From Microvirga sp. SRT01 (GTDB taxonomy: Bacteria > Pseudomonadota > Alphaproteobacteria > Sphingomonadales > Sphingomonadaceae): a DNA stretch of 64,000 nucleotides. Every line of letters begins with the position of its first letter. The first letter of the stretch is position 1. The notes beneath the pieces are model-generated. The model was not told the origin of the DNA. It searched no databases and worked only from the letters and a program-made list of their open reading frames with translations. Below are positions 50,848 to 60,554 of the stretch, in pieces. The stretch is from the NCBI GenBank assembly GCA_018139225.1, contig JAGSNX010000001.1, positions 310,001-374,000 on the forward strand. The letters are read 5' to 3'. The translations under genes were made by a program, and so were the position numbers.

Positions 50848-52353
50848 TTATTTCTTCTTCAGGAAATTCTCGAAGCCGGGCGGGAGCTTCGGCATCTCGC
50901 CGGGGCCACCCAGACCGGGCAGTCCGCCCGGCAGACCGCCGCCCGGTCCGCCCGCCTTGGCCATCATCTCGCCCATGTCGGCCCCGCCCAGTGCGTTGCC
51001 GAGACCGCCGAGACCGCCCTTGCCGAGCATCGCCATCATTCCCTTCAGGCCGCCCATCTTCTTGATCTTCTTCATGGCGGTGGCCATTTCCTGATGCATC
51101 TTCAGGAGCTTGTTGACCTCCTGCACCGTGGTGCCGGAACCCTTGGCGATGCGGATCTTGCGCTTGGCGTTGATGAGCTCAGGCTTCGTCCGCTCTTTAG
51201 GCGTCATCGACCCGATCATCGCGTCCATCCGCACCAGCACCTTGTCGCTGCCCGGCGTCGCGGCCATTGCCGCCTGCGCCTTTTTCATGCCGGGCATCAT
51301 GCCCGCCAGCGCACCGAGACCACCCATCCGCGCCATCTGCGCCAGCTGGGCACGCAGGTCGTTCATGTCGAACTGACCCTTGGCCATCTTCATGGCCATA
51401 CGCTCGGCGTCTTCGGCCTGGATCGACTCCGCGGCGCGCTCGACCAGCGACACGACATCGCCCATGCCGAGGATGCGGCCGGCGACGCGTTCCGGGTGGA
51501 AGGCCTCCAGCGCATCCAGCTTCTCGCCGGTGCCCGCGAACTTGATTGGCTTGCCGGTGACGGCCCGCATTGACAGCGCCGCGCCGCCACGCGCATCGCC
51601 GTCCATACGAGTCAGCACGACGCCGGTCAGCGGCACCTGATCGGAGAAGTTCTGTGCAACGTTGACCGCGTCCTGACCGGTCAGCGCATCCACGACGAGC
51701 AGGATTTCCTGCGGACGCGCAATGTCGGCGACCGCCTTCATCTCGTCCATCAGCGCCTGATCGACATGCAGACGCCCGGCGGTGTCGAGCATCAGGACGT
51801 CATAGCCCTGAAGCTTCGCCGCCTGCATCGCGCGCCGTGCGATCTCCACCGGCTGCTGCCCCGGCACGATTGGCAGCGTCGCGACCTCGACCTGCGTACC
51901 GAGCGTCGCCAGCTGTTCCTGCGCATTCGGGCGATTGACGTCAAGCGACGCCATCAGCACCTTCTTGCGCTCGCGGCCGGTGAGACGCTTGGCGATCTTC
52001 GCGGTCGTGGTCGTCTTGCCCGAGCCCTGAAGCCCGACCATCATCACGACCGCCGGCGGGGTCACGTCGAGCAGCAACTCGCTCTCGTCCGCACCCAGCA
52101 TCGCAACCAGCGCGTCGTTGACGATCTTGACGACCTGCTGACCCGGCGTGACCGAGCGCAGCACGTTCTGGCCGATCGCCTGTTCGGTGACGCCATCGAC
52201 GAACTGGCGCGCGACGGGCAGCGCCACGTCGGCTTCGAGGAGCGCGACGCGCACCTCACGCATGGCCGCCCGCACGTCCGCCTCGGTCAGCGCACCGCGA
52301 CCGCGCAGGCGATCGAAGACGCCACCAAGCCGGTCGCTCAGACTTTCAAACAT
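50848..52353 (-). CDS. ffh: Signal recognition particle protein Ffh (SRP54)
   Basis: 501 residues. N domain (1-85), GTPase G domain with GLQGSGKTTTTAKIAKRL (about residue 110), DTAGRLHVDQALM and TRMDGDARGGAALSM. A Met-rich M domain (GGMMPGM- and MKKIKKMGGLKGMM-type segments) binds 4.5S RNA and signal sequences. The C-terminus is Gly/Met-rich (GGPGGGLPGGLPGLGGPGEM). It is the cytosolic partner of FtsY, whose gene is 2 kb away on the other strand. Confidence 0.96.
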   Translation of the reverse strand: MFESLSDRLGGVFDRLRGRGALTEADVRAAMREVRVALLEADVALPVARQFVDGVTEQAIGQNVLRSVTPGQQVVKIVNDALVAMLGADESELLLDVTPPAVVMMVGLQGSGKTTTTAKIAKRLTGRERKKVLMASLDVNRPNAQEQLATLGTQVEVATLPIVPGQQPVEIARRAMQAAKLQGYDVLMLDTAGRLHVDQALMDEMKAVADIARPQEILLVVDALTGQDAVNVAQNFSDQVPLTGVVLTRMDGDARGGAALSMRAVTGKPIKFAGTGEKLDALEAFHPERVAGRILGMGDVVSLVERAAESIQAEDAERMAMKMAKGQFDMNDLRAQLAQMARMGGLGALAGMMPGMKKAQAAMAATPGSDKVLVRMDAMIGSMTPKERTKPELINAKRKIRIAKGSGTTVQEVNKLLKMHQEMATAMKKIKKMGGLKGMMAMLGKGGLGGLGNALGGADMGEMMAKAGGPGGGLPGGLPGLGGPGEMPKLPPGFENFLKKK

Positions 52354-52382
52354 GCGTACCCAGCCTCCTCATGCCACCCCAA

Positions 52383-52415
52383 GCAAAAAGCGCCGGCGGG
52401 CGAAACCTCGCCGGC
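52383..52415 (-). terminator. Terminator upstream of ffh (leftward)
   Basis: On the minus strand, GCCGGCG (52415-52409) pairs with CGCCGGC (52398-52392), then GCTTTTTGC with a five-T run. It lies between the DUF924 gene and ffh, 30 bp ahead of the ffh start. It probably ends DUF924 transcription, but so close to ffh it could also act as a 5' attenuator if ffh starts further upstream. Confidence 0.55.
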
Positions 52416-52568
52416 CAGCGCGCATCGGGTGGATGCGTGTATTTCAGTGTCCGACGGATCGGACGTTGGCGGGACCTAGCGGGGTGGGGATGGAAAGGCA
52501 AGTGTCGTGGCTCTGCCGTCCCGCGCGGATTATCGTCGCCCGGTCCAGCGATGCAGCGGCATATAGAC

Positions 52569-53144
52569 CTACCAACCCCCACCCGTCTCCTCCAACCAAG
52601 CTTTCTCCTCCGCCGTCGTATCCCGTCCCAACGCCGCATTTCGCCCCGGAAACCGCCCAAACCGCTCAAACACCGCATGATGATCGCGCGCGAACGCCAG
52701 ATTCGTCTCGATCCCCAACGCCTCGAACTTCTCCACGCACAGCCGCTGGAGCGATCCGTCCTCCGCGTGCATCAGCGGCATGTACAGGAACACCCGCTGC
52801 TCCGCCGACAGCCGCCGGTCGTAGCCGCGATCGATCGCCTCCAGCGTCAGCGCCGCCGCCAGATCGTCGGCGGCAAACGCGTCCGCACTGCCGCGGTGGA
52901 TATTGCGCGAGAACTGGTCCAGCAGGATGATCGCCGCCAGCATCGTCTCCGGCTCGTCGCGCCACCCGCCCGCATGCCCGGCCAACACCGTATCGCGCCA
53001 GCCGCCGAACCGCTCGGCGATGTCGCGATCACGCTCCGCGTCCTTGGCGAACTGCTGCTCCTGCGAAAGCCCGAACCAATAGTCGAGCACGGCCTGCGCC
53101 TGCTCATGGACTTGCGTCGCGCCGGCCACTAGATCGCCCATCAT
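52569..53144 (-). CDS. DUF924 family protein
   Basis: 191 residues. AVLDYWFGLSQEQQFAKD, IILLDQFSRNIHRGSADAFA, FLYMPLMHAEDGSLQRL and the C-terminal FGRFPGRNAALGRDTTAEEKAWLE are the DUF924 (TPR-like helical) hallmarks. Function is not established. The ATG at 53144 has a GGGGAG site; the mtaB ATG on the opposite strand starts at 53143, so the two start codons overlap. Confidence 0.87.
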   Translation of the reverse strand: MMGDLVAGATQVHEQAQAVLDYWFGLSQEQQFAKDAERDRDIAERFGGWRDTVLAGHAGGWRDEPETMLAAIILLDQFSRNIHRGSADAFAADDLAAALTLEAIDRGYDRRLSAEQRVFLYMPLMHAEDGSLQRLCVEKFEALGIETNLAFARDHHAVFERFGRFPGRNAALGRDTTAEEKAWLEETGGGW

Positions 53145-54336
53145 GTCTCTCCCCGAGCCGGAGGTCGTCAGCCTCGGCTGCCGCCTCAACATAGCCGAGA
53201 GCGAAACGATCCGAACATTGGTCGCCCACCGCGACACAGTGGTCGTGAACAGCTGTGCTGTGACCAACGAGGCGGTGAAGCAGACCCGCGCCGCGATCCG
53301 TCGCGCGCGCCGCGACCGTCCCGGTGCGCAGATCGTCGTGACCGGCTGCGCTGCAACGATCGATCCCGCGAGCTTCGCCGCGATGCCGGAGGTCACGCGC
53401 GTCGTCGCCAACGATGTGAAGTTGCGCCCGGAGAGCTGGGGTGGAACGGCCGCCGCGCCGACCGTCTTCGCCGGCCACGCCCGCGCCTTCGTGGAGGTTC
53501 AGAACGGCTGCGACCATAGCTGCACCTTCTGCATCATCCCGCAGGGGCGCGGCGCCAGCCGGTCGATTCCGGCCGGCGCCGTCGTGGATCGTATCGCGAT
53601 GCTGGTCGACGCGGGTCACCGGGAAGTGGTCCTGACCGGTGTCGACCTGACCAGCTATGGTCCCGACCTGCCCGGCGCGCCGACGCTGGGGATGCTGGTC
53701 GAGCGTATCCTGCGCCATGTGCCGACACTCCGGCGTCTGCGCCTGTCGTCCCTCGACTCCGTCGAGATCGACCCGCGGCTGTTCGAGATCGTGACAGGCG
53801 AGCCGCGTGTGATGCCGCATCTGCACCTCTCGCTACAGGCGGGCAACGACCTGATCCTGAAGCGCATGAAGCGCCGCCATTCCCGCGCACAATCAGTCGC
53901 ACTGGTCGAGCGGCTCAAATCCAGCCGCCCCGACATTGCGATCGGCGCCGACCTGATCGCCGGCTTCCCGACCGAAGACGACGCGATGTTCGCGGATACG
54001 CTGGCACTGATCGCGGATTGCGACATCGTCTACGGCCACATCTTTCCCTATTCGCCACGCACCGGCACCCCCGCAGCGCGCATGCCGCAGGTCGCGCCGG
54101 AGGTCCGCCGCGACCGGGCGGCGCGGCTGCGCGCTGCGGCGGCGACCCGCAAGGCGGCGTGGCTCGCGAACGCGGTCGGCACCGTGCAGGACGTCCTTAT
54201 CGAGCGTCCGGGCGACCGCGGCCACACCGCCCATTTCGCGGAGGTCCGCCTCCCGTCCCCCTCGGAACCCGGCAGCATCCGGCGCGTCGCGATTACCGGC
54301 GCTACCGACACCCATCTCATCGGAACGGCAGAATGA
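53143..54336 (+). CDS. mtaB: tRNA ct6A/t6A methylthiotransferase MtaB
   Basis: 397-residue radical SAM enzyme that adds a methylthio group to t6A37 in tRNA. The N-terminal UPF0004 domain carries three Cys (SLGCRLN, VNSCAVTNEA, VTGCAA) for one Fe-S cluster. The radical SAM motif GCDHSCTFCIIPQGRG holds the second. There is a TRAM-like C-terminus. The ATG overlaps the divergent DUF924 start by two bases and its ribosome site is poor. It is coupled to ftsY by ATGA. Confidence 0.93.
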   Translation: MSLPEPEVVSLGCRLNIAESETIRTLVAHRDTVVVNSCAVTNEAVKQTRAAIRRARRDRPGAQIVVTGCAATIDPASFAAMPEVTRVVANDVKLRPESWGGTAAAPTVFAGHARAFVEVQNGCDHSCTFCIIPQGRGASRSIPAGAVVDRIAMLVDAGHREVVLTGVDLTSYGPDLPGAPTLGMLVERILRHVPTLRRLRLSSLDSVEIDPRLFEIVTGEPRVMPHLHLSLQAGNDLILKRMKRRHSRAQSVALVERLKSSRPDIAIGADLIAGFPTEDDAMFADTLALIADCDIVYGHIFPYSPRTGTPAARMPQVAPEVRRDRAARLRAAAATRKAAWLANAVGTVQDVLIERPGDRGHTAHFAEVRLPSPSEPGSIRRVAITGATDTHLIGTAE

Positions 54337-55259
54337 GCACTTGGCACGAGAAGCTGTTGGGCGGCTTCAAGCGGACATCGGACCGGCTGGTCGGCAATCT
54401 CGCCGGCCTCGGCGGCGCGCGGCTCGACGATGCCACGCTGGATGATATCGAGGAGGCGCTGATCGCGTCCGATCTCGGCCCGCAGACCGCCGGCCAGATC
54501 CGCGAGCGCCTCGCGGAGGGCAGTTTCGAGCGAAACATGGAGGAACTCGGCATCCGCCTCGTCGTCGCCGAGGAGGTCGAGAAGACGCTGGCGAAAGTCG
54601 CCATCCCGCTGGAGGTGACCGCTTTTCCACGACCGCAGGTGATGCTGGTGATCGGCGTCAACGGATCGGGCAAGACCACCACGATCGCCAAGCTGGCGCA
54701 TCTGCTGATGGAGCAGGATTACGGCGTCATGCTCGCCGCCGGCGACACCTTCCGCGCGGCCGCGATCGGTCAGTTGCGGACCTGGGCGGACCGCGTCGGC
54801 GTGCCGATCGTCACCGGCAAGGAAGGCGGCGACGCGGCGGGCATCGTGTTCGAAGCAGTGAAGCAGGCGACCGCGACCGGGATCGACGTGCTGATCGTCG
54901 ACACCGCCGGCCGTCTCCAGAACAAGCGCGAACTGATGGACGAACTTGCCAAGATCCGCCGCGTGCTGGGCCGGCTCAACCCCGCCTCCCCGCATGACGT
55001 GGTGCTGGTGCTGGACGCGACGACGGGACAGAACGCCCTCAATCAGATCGAGGTGTTCAAGGATGTTGCCGGCGTCACCGGCCTCGTCATGACCAAGCTG
55101 GACGGCACCGCGCGCGGCGGCGTGCTGGTCGCGGCGGCGGAAAAATACGGCCTGCCGATCCACGCGATCGGCGTAGGCGAGGGCATGACCGACCTCCGCC
55201 CCTTCGATGCGAACGAGGTCAGCCGCATCATCGCCGGTGTCGAAGGAGCGCGGAAGTGA
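54333..55259 (+). CDS. ftsY: Signal recognition particle receptor FtsY (short form)
   Basis: 308 residues. N domain (WHEKLLGGFKRTSDRLVGNL) and G domain (IGVNGSGKTTTIAKLAHLL, about residue 110; GDTFRAAAIGQL; IVDTAGRLQNKRELMDEL; TKLDGTARGGVLVAAAE). The acidic N-terminal A domain of E. coli FtsY is absent, which is normal for alphaproteobacteria. It docks Ffh at the membrane. ATGA and GTGA overlaps join it to mtaB and yciB. Confidence 0.95.
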   Translation: MSTWHEKLLGGFKRTSDRLVGNLAGLGGARLDDATLDDIEEALIASDLGPQTAGQIRERLAEGSFERNMEELGIRLVVAEEVEKTLAKVAIPLEVTAFPRPQVMLVIGVNGSGKTTTIAKLAHLLMEQDYGVMLAAGDTFRAAAIGQLRTWADRVGVPIVTGKEGGDAAGIVFEAVKQATATGIDVLIVDTAGRLQNKRELMDELAKIRRVLGRLNPASPHDVVLVLDATTGQNALNQIEVFKDVAGVTGLVMTKLDGTARGGVLVAAAEKYGLPIHAIGVGEGMTDLRPFDANEVSRIIAGVEGARK

Positions 55260-55987
55260 ACAATGGTCGGTTCTCGCACTCCGCCATGAACGACAACGGG
55301 GCCGGGGCCACGATCGCCAAATCCGAATCCTCGGGCCTGCGGATGGCGATCGACTACGCCCCACTGCTGGTGTTCTTCGCGATCAACTTCTTCGCACCCG
55401 CCAACCCGATGATGCGGCTGGTGGGTGCGACGACCGGGTTCCTGAACGACATGGACCGTGTCGGTGCGCTGGTCATCGCGCGCGTGATCTGCGCGACCGC
55501 GGCGTTCATCGTCGCAACGATCGCGGCGATGATCGTCTCGCGCGTGAAGCTCGGCCGCGTGTCGCCGATGCTGTGGATTTCGGGCGGGCTGGTCGTGATC
55601 TTCGGCGGCCTGACCATCTACTTCCACGACCCGCGCTTCATCCAGATGAAGCCGACGATCGTCTACGCGACCTTCGCGGGCGTGCTGGTGTTCGGGCTGG
55701 CGACGGGACGCCCCCTGCTGGAGGGGCTGCTCGGGTCCGCCTACCCCGGACTGTCGGCGCTCGGCTGGCGCAAGCTGACGCGCAACTGGGCCTGCTTCTT
55801 CGCGGGCATGGCTTGCCTGAACGAAGCAGTCTGGCGGACGACAAGCTGGGACTTCTGGGTTGGTTTTAAACTCTGGGGCGCGATCCCGCTGACGCTGGCC
55901 TTCGCCCTGGCGAACATCCCCATGCTGCTGCGCCACGGTTTACAGACCGACGGCGGCACGGCGGCCAAGGAACTGCCGCCGGAATAA
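55256..55987 (+). CDS. yciB: Inner membrane-spanning protein YciB (septation protein A family)
   Basis: 243 residues from GTG 55256 (overlapping the ftsY stop). About five membrane helices, with DYAPLLVFFAINFFAPANPMM near the start and ARFxQMKPTI-like loop (FIQMKPTIVYATFAGVLVFG). The C-terminal NEAVWRTTSWDFWVGFKLWG is the YciB/IspZ hallmark. It affects cell envelope and septation. A later ATG at 55286 would remove ten residues. Confidence 0.9.
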   Translation: MNNGRFSHSAMNDNGAGATIAKSESSGLRMAIDYAPLLVFFAINFFAPANPMMRLVGATTGFLNDMDRVGALVIARVICATAAFIVATIAAMIVSRVKLGRVSPMLWISGGLVVIFGGLTIYFHDPRFIQMKPTIVYATFAGVLVFGLATGRPLLEGLLGSAYPGLSALGWRKLTRNWACFFAGMACLNEAVWRTTSWDFWVGFKLWGAIPLTLAFALANIPMLLRHGLQTDGGTAAKELPPE

Positions 55988-56491
55988 GGCTCCACAGGCA
56001 ACCTTTGGCGTCCAGCTAGCGCAGAACGGCAACTCCACACCGCTAGCGAACGAACAGCCTTTACACCCGCTGTCCCAAGGAATCTTTGCATCACCCGTTG
56101 TTGCGATCGCGGCGAAGCAATCAGCCGAACGCCCGACGCACTCGATACCTTCCCCGGCTCGCAACGTCGCGCCCATACGCTCCGCAAATAGCTTGCCGCG
56201 ACAGTCGGGGCGGCGCAGCGCCATCGTCCCGGACGCCTCCGTCACCCGCACCTGCTGGTGCCTAATTCGCTTCAGACCTTTGCCTGTCGTGTGTCCCTGC
56301 GGAGGCGGGAACCCAGTATCGGGCTCTCGCCTTCGCCGGAGCAGATGCATGCCTGGGTGCCTGCCTTGACAATAAGAGAACCCACGGGCGAAGCGCGCCT
56401 ACGGTATACCTTGAAACACGTCCCGATTGACGGTGCTCAGGGAGGCGACGCAAAGTCGGTAACTCCCGCCGCCTGTGAACGGCAGTCCGGA
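55988..56491. other. Intergenic region between yciB and the type VI locus
   Basis: About 500 bp between convergent genes. No coding frame with a ribosome site was recognised. Around 56290-56370 there is CCTGCGGAGGCGGGAACCCAG and a later CGCCTTCGCCGG, which look like a degenerate copy of the CCCGGC-type sphingomonad repeat. No clear terminator or RNA gene. Confidence 0.45.
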
Positions 56492-57058
56492 CTACCGCGA
56501 CCCGGCGATGTCGTTGCCGATAAGATCGAAGCCGTTCAGATCGCCGGTCGCGGTGGCATACATGATCGCTGCGAAAAGCTTCTCGTACCGCGTCGCGAAA
56601 GCCATACCGTCGGACTTACGCGAAGGATCGAACGCCAGTGTCTGGCCCGTGACCCGCAGCGCGCTGCCCGGCTTGAGGCCACAATGCCGCTCCAGCTCTC
56701 GGCCATAGTCGCGCAGATCCCGGTAATCCGCACGCTTCGGAAATGCCTCGATCAATCCCAGCTTCGTGACGACGGCCGTCGCTTCAGCAAGCATGCGTGG
56801 TCGCGCGAGATCATCGGCATAGGCGTCGTAAGCCGAACCCATAGCCTTGTCATCGAAGGCCACGAACTCGACGCCAGCGGCGTCGCGAATGCAGGAAAAC
56901 TGCCCGGCCGACACCGCAGCATCACGCCGGATCACGATCAGCGCACCCTCCGATTCAGCTTCCCACGTCACCGACACCGCAGCGCGATCAAGCCCGCACG
57001 CGACCAGCTTGCGCGCGATGACCTCGGTCGGCGGCATCGCCGGGATGACGTCGATCAT
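56492..57058 (-). CDS. Hypothetical protein at the end of the type VI operon
   Basis: 188 residues, start fixed by a GGAGAGG site 5 bp upstream. It begins MIDVIPAMPPTEVIARKLVA and is a mixed alpha/beta soluble protein with a basic helical stretch (ELERHCGLKPGSALRVTG) and no signal or membrane segment. Cysteines are few (three). It is 45 bp downstream of tssM on the same strand, so it is probably in the type VI operon: an accessory protein, chaperone, effector or immunity protein are all possible. No family recognised. Confidence 0.65.
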   Translation of the reverse strand: MIDVIPAMPPTEVIARKLVACGLDRAAVSVTWEAESEGALIVIRRDAAVSAGQFSCIRDAAGVEFVAFDDKAMGSAYDAYADDLARPRMLAEATAVVTKLGLIEAFPKRADYRDLRDYGRELERHCGLKPGSALRVTGQTLAFDPSRKSDGMAFATRYEKLFAAIMYATATGDLNGFDLIGNDIAGSR

Positions 57059-57103
57059 AAAACCTCTCCAGAAAGGCCGGGCCCATCGCCCGAACGCGCC
57101 CGG

Positions 57104-60100
57104 TCAAACCGGGCAGGACACCTTCACGAACGGGTCCACCACGAACGGATTGCTCCCCCCGAACGTCCGCACTCGGAAGTCGAAGCGCGCACCGCCCTGG
57201 GTCAGGCTGCCCGCGCCCGCCAGCGGCGAGCCGGCGGCTTTGACAGCAGCCTCCTTCATCATGCGGAACGCACCCCAGACACCGACCCAGCTTTTCACCG
57301 CCGGCGCCGCGCCGTCGATTGCGAACTCGACGGAGGCACCACCCGCGCCGGGCCAGTCGAATGTCGCGGGCACGCCGGACTTGCCGTCATAGGTCAACGA
57401 CTGCCCGTCCGCCTTCAGCGTCACCGATTTCGCGCCCGATAGCGCCACCGGTTCGATCTGGTACACGAGCCGTGGCGCGTTCGGGTCCGCGGCGAAGAAC
57501 GCGCGCGTGACCCTCTGCGCCGCCTGGAAGGATTGCAGCCCCGTCTCCGTCATGCCGATCTCGCTGGCATTGGGCAGCAACACCCATTCGGGCTTCGTCG
57601 TGTCGACATAACCCGCCAGTTCCTGCGTCACGAACTTGGCGAACGCGCCCTGCGGCGCGAAGAAATGGCCGAACTGCTCCAGCGAGATGTCGTTGGCCGA
57701 TGCCGCGAGCAGCGGAAACGAGCGGCCGAGCACGTTGCGGCAATCCTCCCCGAAATTGCCGCTCAGCGCCGCGCCCATCTGGCTCTTGCGCGCACCGCCG
57801 AGCGCGACGTTGGCGTCGCCCGCCACCGCCTTCACCAGCACGCCCGCCGGGGCTGGCATGTTCGCGCCGCTTTGGTCGAGCTGCGCGACCAGTGCCTTCA
57901 CCTCCAGGCTGGCGGCCGACCCGGTCTCGCCGCCGCCACCGGGCAGCACCGCGACCATGTTCAGCTTGTCCGCCAGCTGTCCCATGCTCGCCAGTGTAGC
58001 ATCCAGCGGACCCGGCGCGCCGGGCTTGCCGACGAACAGGCGCAAGGGCTCGAACGCGCGCACCACTGCATCGCGTGGATCGTCGCTCGCGCCACCGCCG
58101 GCCAGCGCGTTGCTCGCCGCCGTGCCAGCCATCTTGCCGAACTGGCCGCCGGGCAGCTTCGGCATCTTCATCTTCGGCACCGCCGCACCCTTGCCGGCGG
58201 TGAGGTCGGTCGCCACAACGATCGCTCGCATCAGCGGCGCGATCGGTGACAGCGGCCCGGCGGCATCGCGCAGCCGCTGGATGTTCTCCGCCAGCGAAGA
58301 CACCGGCCGTGGCTGCATGCCCGCCATATAGTCGCGCCACCGGGTCAGGAACTCGTCGAAATACAGCCGCTGCAAATCCTGCTTCAGCGTGCTCATCTCC
58401 TCCGGGGTCATCCCCGCCCGCGCGCCGGTATCGCCGACGACCCAGCGCTCCTCGTCGAGTAGCTTAGGTCCGCTCGACAGCATCGGCACGAACACCTCGT
58501 CGTACCCGGTGCGCGTGAACAGCTGCGGGATGCCCGCCCCCGGCGCGAACGCACCGGCGGGGGTGAAGAACATCTCCGGCTGCGGACCGGCATTCTCGCG
58601 CGCGGTCCATGTCTCCCCATCCACCAGCGCGACGCTCTTCAGCCGGCCATAGACGCGTACGGACGCGGGTTGCGAACGCAGGATCGACCGCGCCGCTTCC
58701 ACCCGTGCCGTGTCCAGCGACACGGGCGCGAACGCCCCGTCGAGCAGCGCGCGCGTGTGGCGCGCGACCTCACCGGCCTGCACCTGCGCATCGGGGTCCT
58801 GCGACCGCGCCGCCCATGCCGGCTGCACCCATGCGAGCAGCGCTTCCTCAGCCTTGGGACCGCGCCCACCGAGCACGAGATAGGATTTCAGATCGTCGTA
58901 GAGCGCGGCCGGCACAGCCCGATCGGCATCGATCCGGTCCTCCGCCAGCCGCGCGAGCATCGGCGTCATCCGCCGTTGCAGGTCGCGGCCGTAGATCGCG
59001 CCGATCTCGCCCTCCAGCCGACCGCCCTGCCCCAGCCCCAGACCGAAGTCGCTCGCGGTGTCCATCTCGTCCCGCGCCTTTGCCAGCACGCCCAGTGCGG
59101 CAAGGTCCTGATCGGGCGTCGAGGTGCCGCCGCGCGACGTGCCGGCGGCGTTCGAATATGCCGCGGCGGTGGCATAGACCGTACCGATCAGCGCCTTGTT
59201 GCGGACATAGCCCCATGTCCACAGTCCAATAGCCAGCAACAGCGCCACCGCCGTCGCGACCGCGCCGCCGACATACAGCTGCCGCTGCCGCGTCTCCGCG
59301 CCCGCGTTGCGATTGGCGAGCCCCGCTTCCGGGAAGACGAGGTCGGAGAACAGCCGCTTGAGAAAGTAGCTGCGCCCGCTGCCGACGCCGTGCGCCGGTG
59401 CCATCGCCGCGACGCCCATGTTCAACAGGATGCGGTCGACCGGATTCCCGGTCTGGTTGCCCGAGGTCAGATACACGCCGCGTATTCGCGCCGCCGTATC
59501 GAACCGCGAGGTCTGGCCGAGGGCCGCGAGCAGATCGGCGATCGGCTTGCGGAGCGACGCAAGCTGCGACGGAAAGGTCGCGATCTGGCCGCGCAGGGGC
59601 AATTGCCCCTCGTTCTGCATGCGATCGACCACCCGCTCCGAGACGCTGGCGACCAGCGCGTCGAAACCGGCTAGCACGGCGGCGCTGTCGCTGCCGTCGC
59701 CCGGCGCGGTCGACCCGAACACCTGATCCGACTCCGCGTCGGTCGCGCGGGCGAAATACTCGCGAAATCCGGCAAGCAGATCGGCCTTGGTGACCAGCAG
59801 GTAGATCGGCAGCGTCTGGCCCAGCGTCTGCTGGATTTCCGCCAGCCGCGCGCGGACATGCTGCGCGTGGTCCGCCATCTTGCGCGCGTCGGCGAAATCG
59901 GGCGCGGGGATCGCCACCAGCACACCGTTCAGCGGCTGGAGCGGGCGATGCGTCTTCAGCAGGTCGAGGAAGCTCTTCCACCCCTCCGCATCGCGCGCCG
60001 CATCGATGTCCTGCGTCACGTAGCGGCCGGCGGTATCGATCAACACCGCCTCGTCGGTGAACCACCAATCGCAATCGGGCGTGTTCGGCTGTCCCCGCAG

Positions 60101-60541
60101 CGCCCGGTACTCGCCCGCGACGGCCGTCGGAAAACCGAGCCCGGAATTGAGCAACGCCGTCGTCTTGCCCGCGCCGGACGGACCGATGATCGCGTACCAC
60201 GGCAGTTGATAGACATACGATCCGCGCCGCCCGACCTTGGTGCTGCGCAGTATCGCCAGCGCTTCGCCCAGCTTCGCGTCGAGCGCGGCACGATCCGCCT
60301 TCGGAGCGGCCAGCGCATCGACCAGCGCGGCGTTCGCGTTCGCCGCCTTGCGCCTCTGCCACCACCAGTAGAGCCCGACGCCGACGATCGGCAGCAGCGC
60401 GACGACCAGCGCCACCAATGTCTGACCGAGCGGGCGCCAGCCACCGATTGCGACCAGCGGCCCCACGAAGAACAGCAGCAGCCCGGCGAAGATCGCCCCG
60501 ACGGCGCGCCAGAACCAGCGGTTCGCGAACAGTGACTTCAC
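57104..60541 (-). CDS. tssM: Type VI secretion protein TssM (IcmF family)
   Basis: About 1145 residues. Two N-terminal membrane helices (about 10-30 and 42-61), a cytoplasmic ATPase-like domain with Walker A IIGPSGAGKTTALLNSG (about residue 120), then VLIDTAGRYV and LLVTKADLLAGF. A third helix (near residue 425, VGGAVATAVALLLAIGLWTWG) leads to a large periplasmic IcmF-related and C-terminal domain. It is the core of the TssJLM membrane complex. The chosen GTG 60541 is preceded by a GGGGTGGGGGG stretch; GTG 60550 adds three residues. It is 14 bp from tssL. Confidence 0.94.
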   Translation of the reverse strand: MKSLFANRWFWRAVGAIFAGLLLFFVGPLVAIGGWRPLGQTLVALVVALLPIVGVGLYWWWQRRKAANANAALVDALAAPKADRAALDAKLGEALAILRSTKVGRRGSYVYQLPWYAIIGPSGAGKTTALLNSGLGFPTAVAGEYRALRGQPNTPDCDWWFTDEAVLIDTAGRYVTQDIDAARDAEGWKSFLDLLKTHRPLQPLNGVLVAIPAPDFADARKMADHAQHVRARLAEIQQTLGQTLPIYLLVTKADLLAGFREYFARATDAESDQVFGSTAPGDGSDSAAVLAGFDALVASVSERVVDRMQNEGQLPLRGQIATFPSQLASLRKPIADLLAALGQTSRFDTAARIRGVYLTSGNQTGNPVDRILLNMGVAAMAPAHGVGSGRSYFLKRLFSDLVFPEAGLANRNAGAETRQRQLYVGGAVATAVALLLAIGLWTWGYVRNKALIGTVYATAAAYSNAAGTSRGGTSTPDQDLAALGVLAKARDEMDTASDFGLGLGQGGRLEGEIGAIYGRDLQRRMTPMLARLAEDRIDADRAVPAALYDDLKSYLVLGGRGPKAEEALLAWVQPAWAARSQDPDAQVQAGEVARHTRALLDGAFAPVSLDTARVEAARSILRSQPASVRVYGRLKSVALVDGETWTARENAGPQPEMFFTPAGAFAPGAGIPQLFTRTGYDEVFVPMLSSGPKLLDEERWVVGDTGARAGMTPEEMSTLKQDLQRLYFDEFLTRWRDYMAGMQPRPVSSLAENIQRLRDAAGPLSPIAPLMRAIVVATDLTAGKGAAVPKMKMPKLPGGQFGKMAGTAASNALAGGGASDDPRDAVVRAFEPLRLFVGKPGAPGPLDATLASMGQLADKLNMVAVLPGGGGETGSAASLEVKALVAQLDQSGANMPAPAGVLVKAVAGDANVALGGARKSQMGAALSGNFGEDCRNVLGRSFPLLAASANDISLEQFGHFFAPQGAFAKFVTQELAGYVDTTKPEWVLLPNASEIGMTETGLQSFQAAQRVTRAFFAADPNAPRLVYQIEPVALSGAKSVTLKADGQSLTYDGKSGVPATFDWPGAGGASVEFAIDGAAPAVKSWVGVWGAFRMMKEAAVKAAGSPLAGAGSLTQGGARFDFRVRTFGGSNPFVVDPFVKVSCPV

Positions 60542-60554
60542 GCCCCCCACCCCT

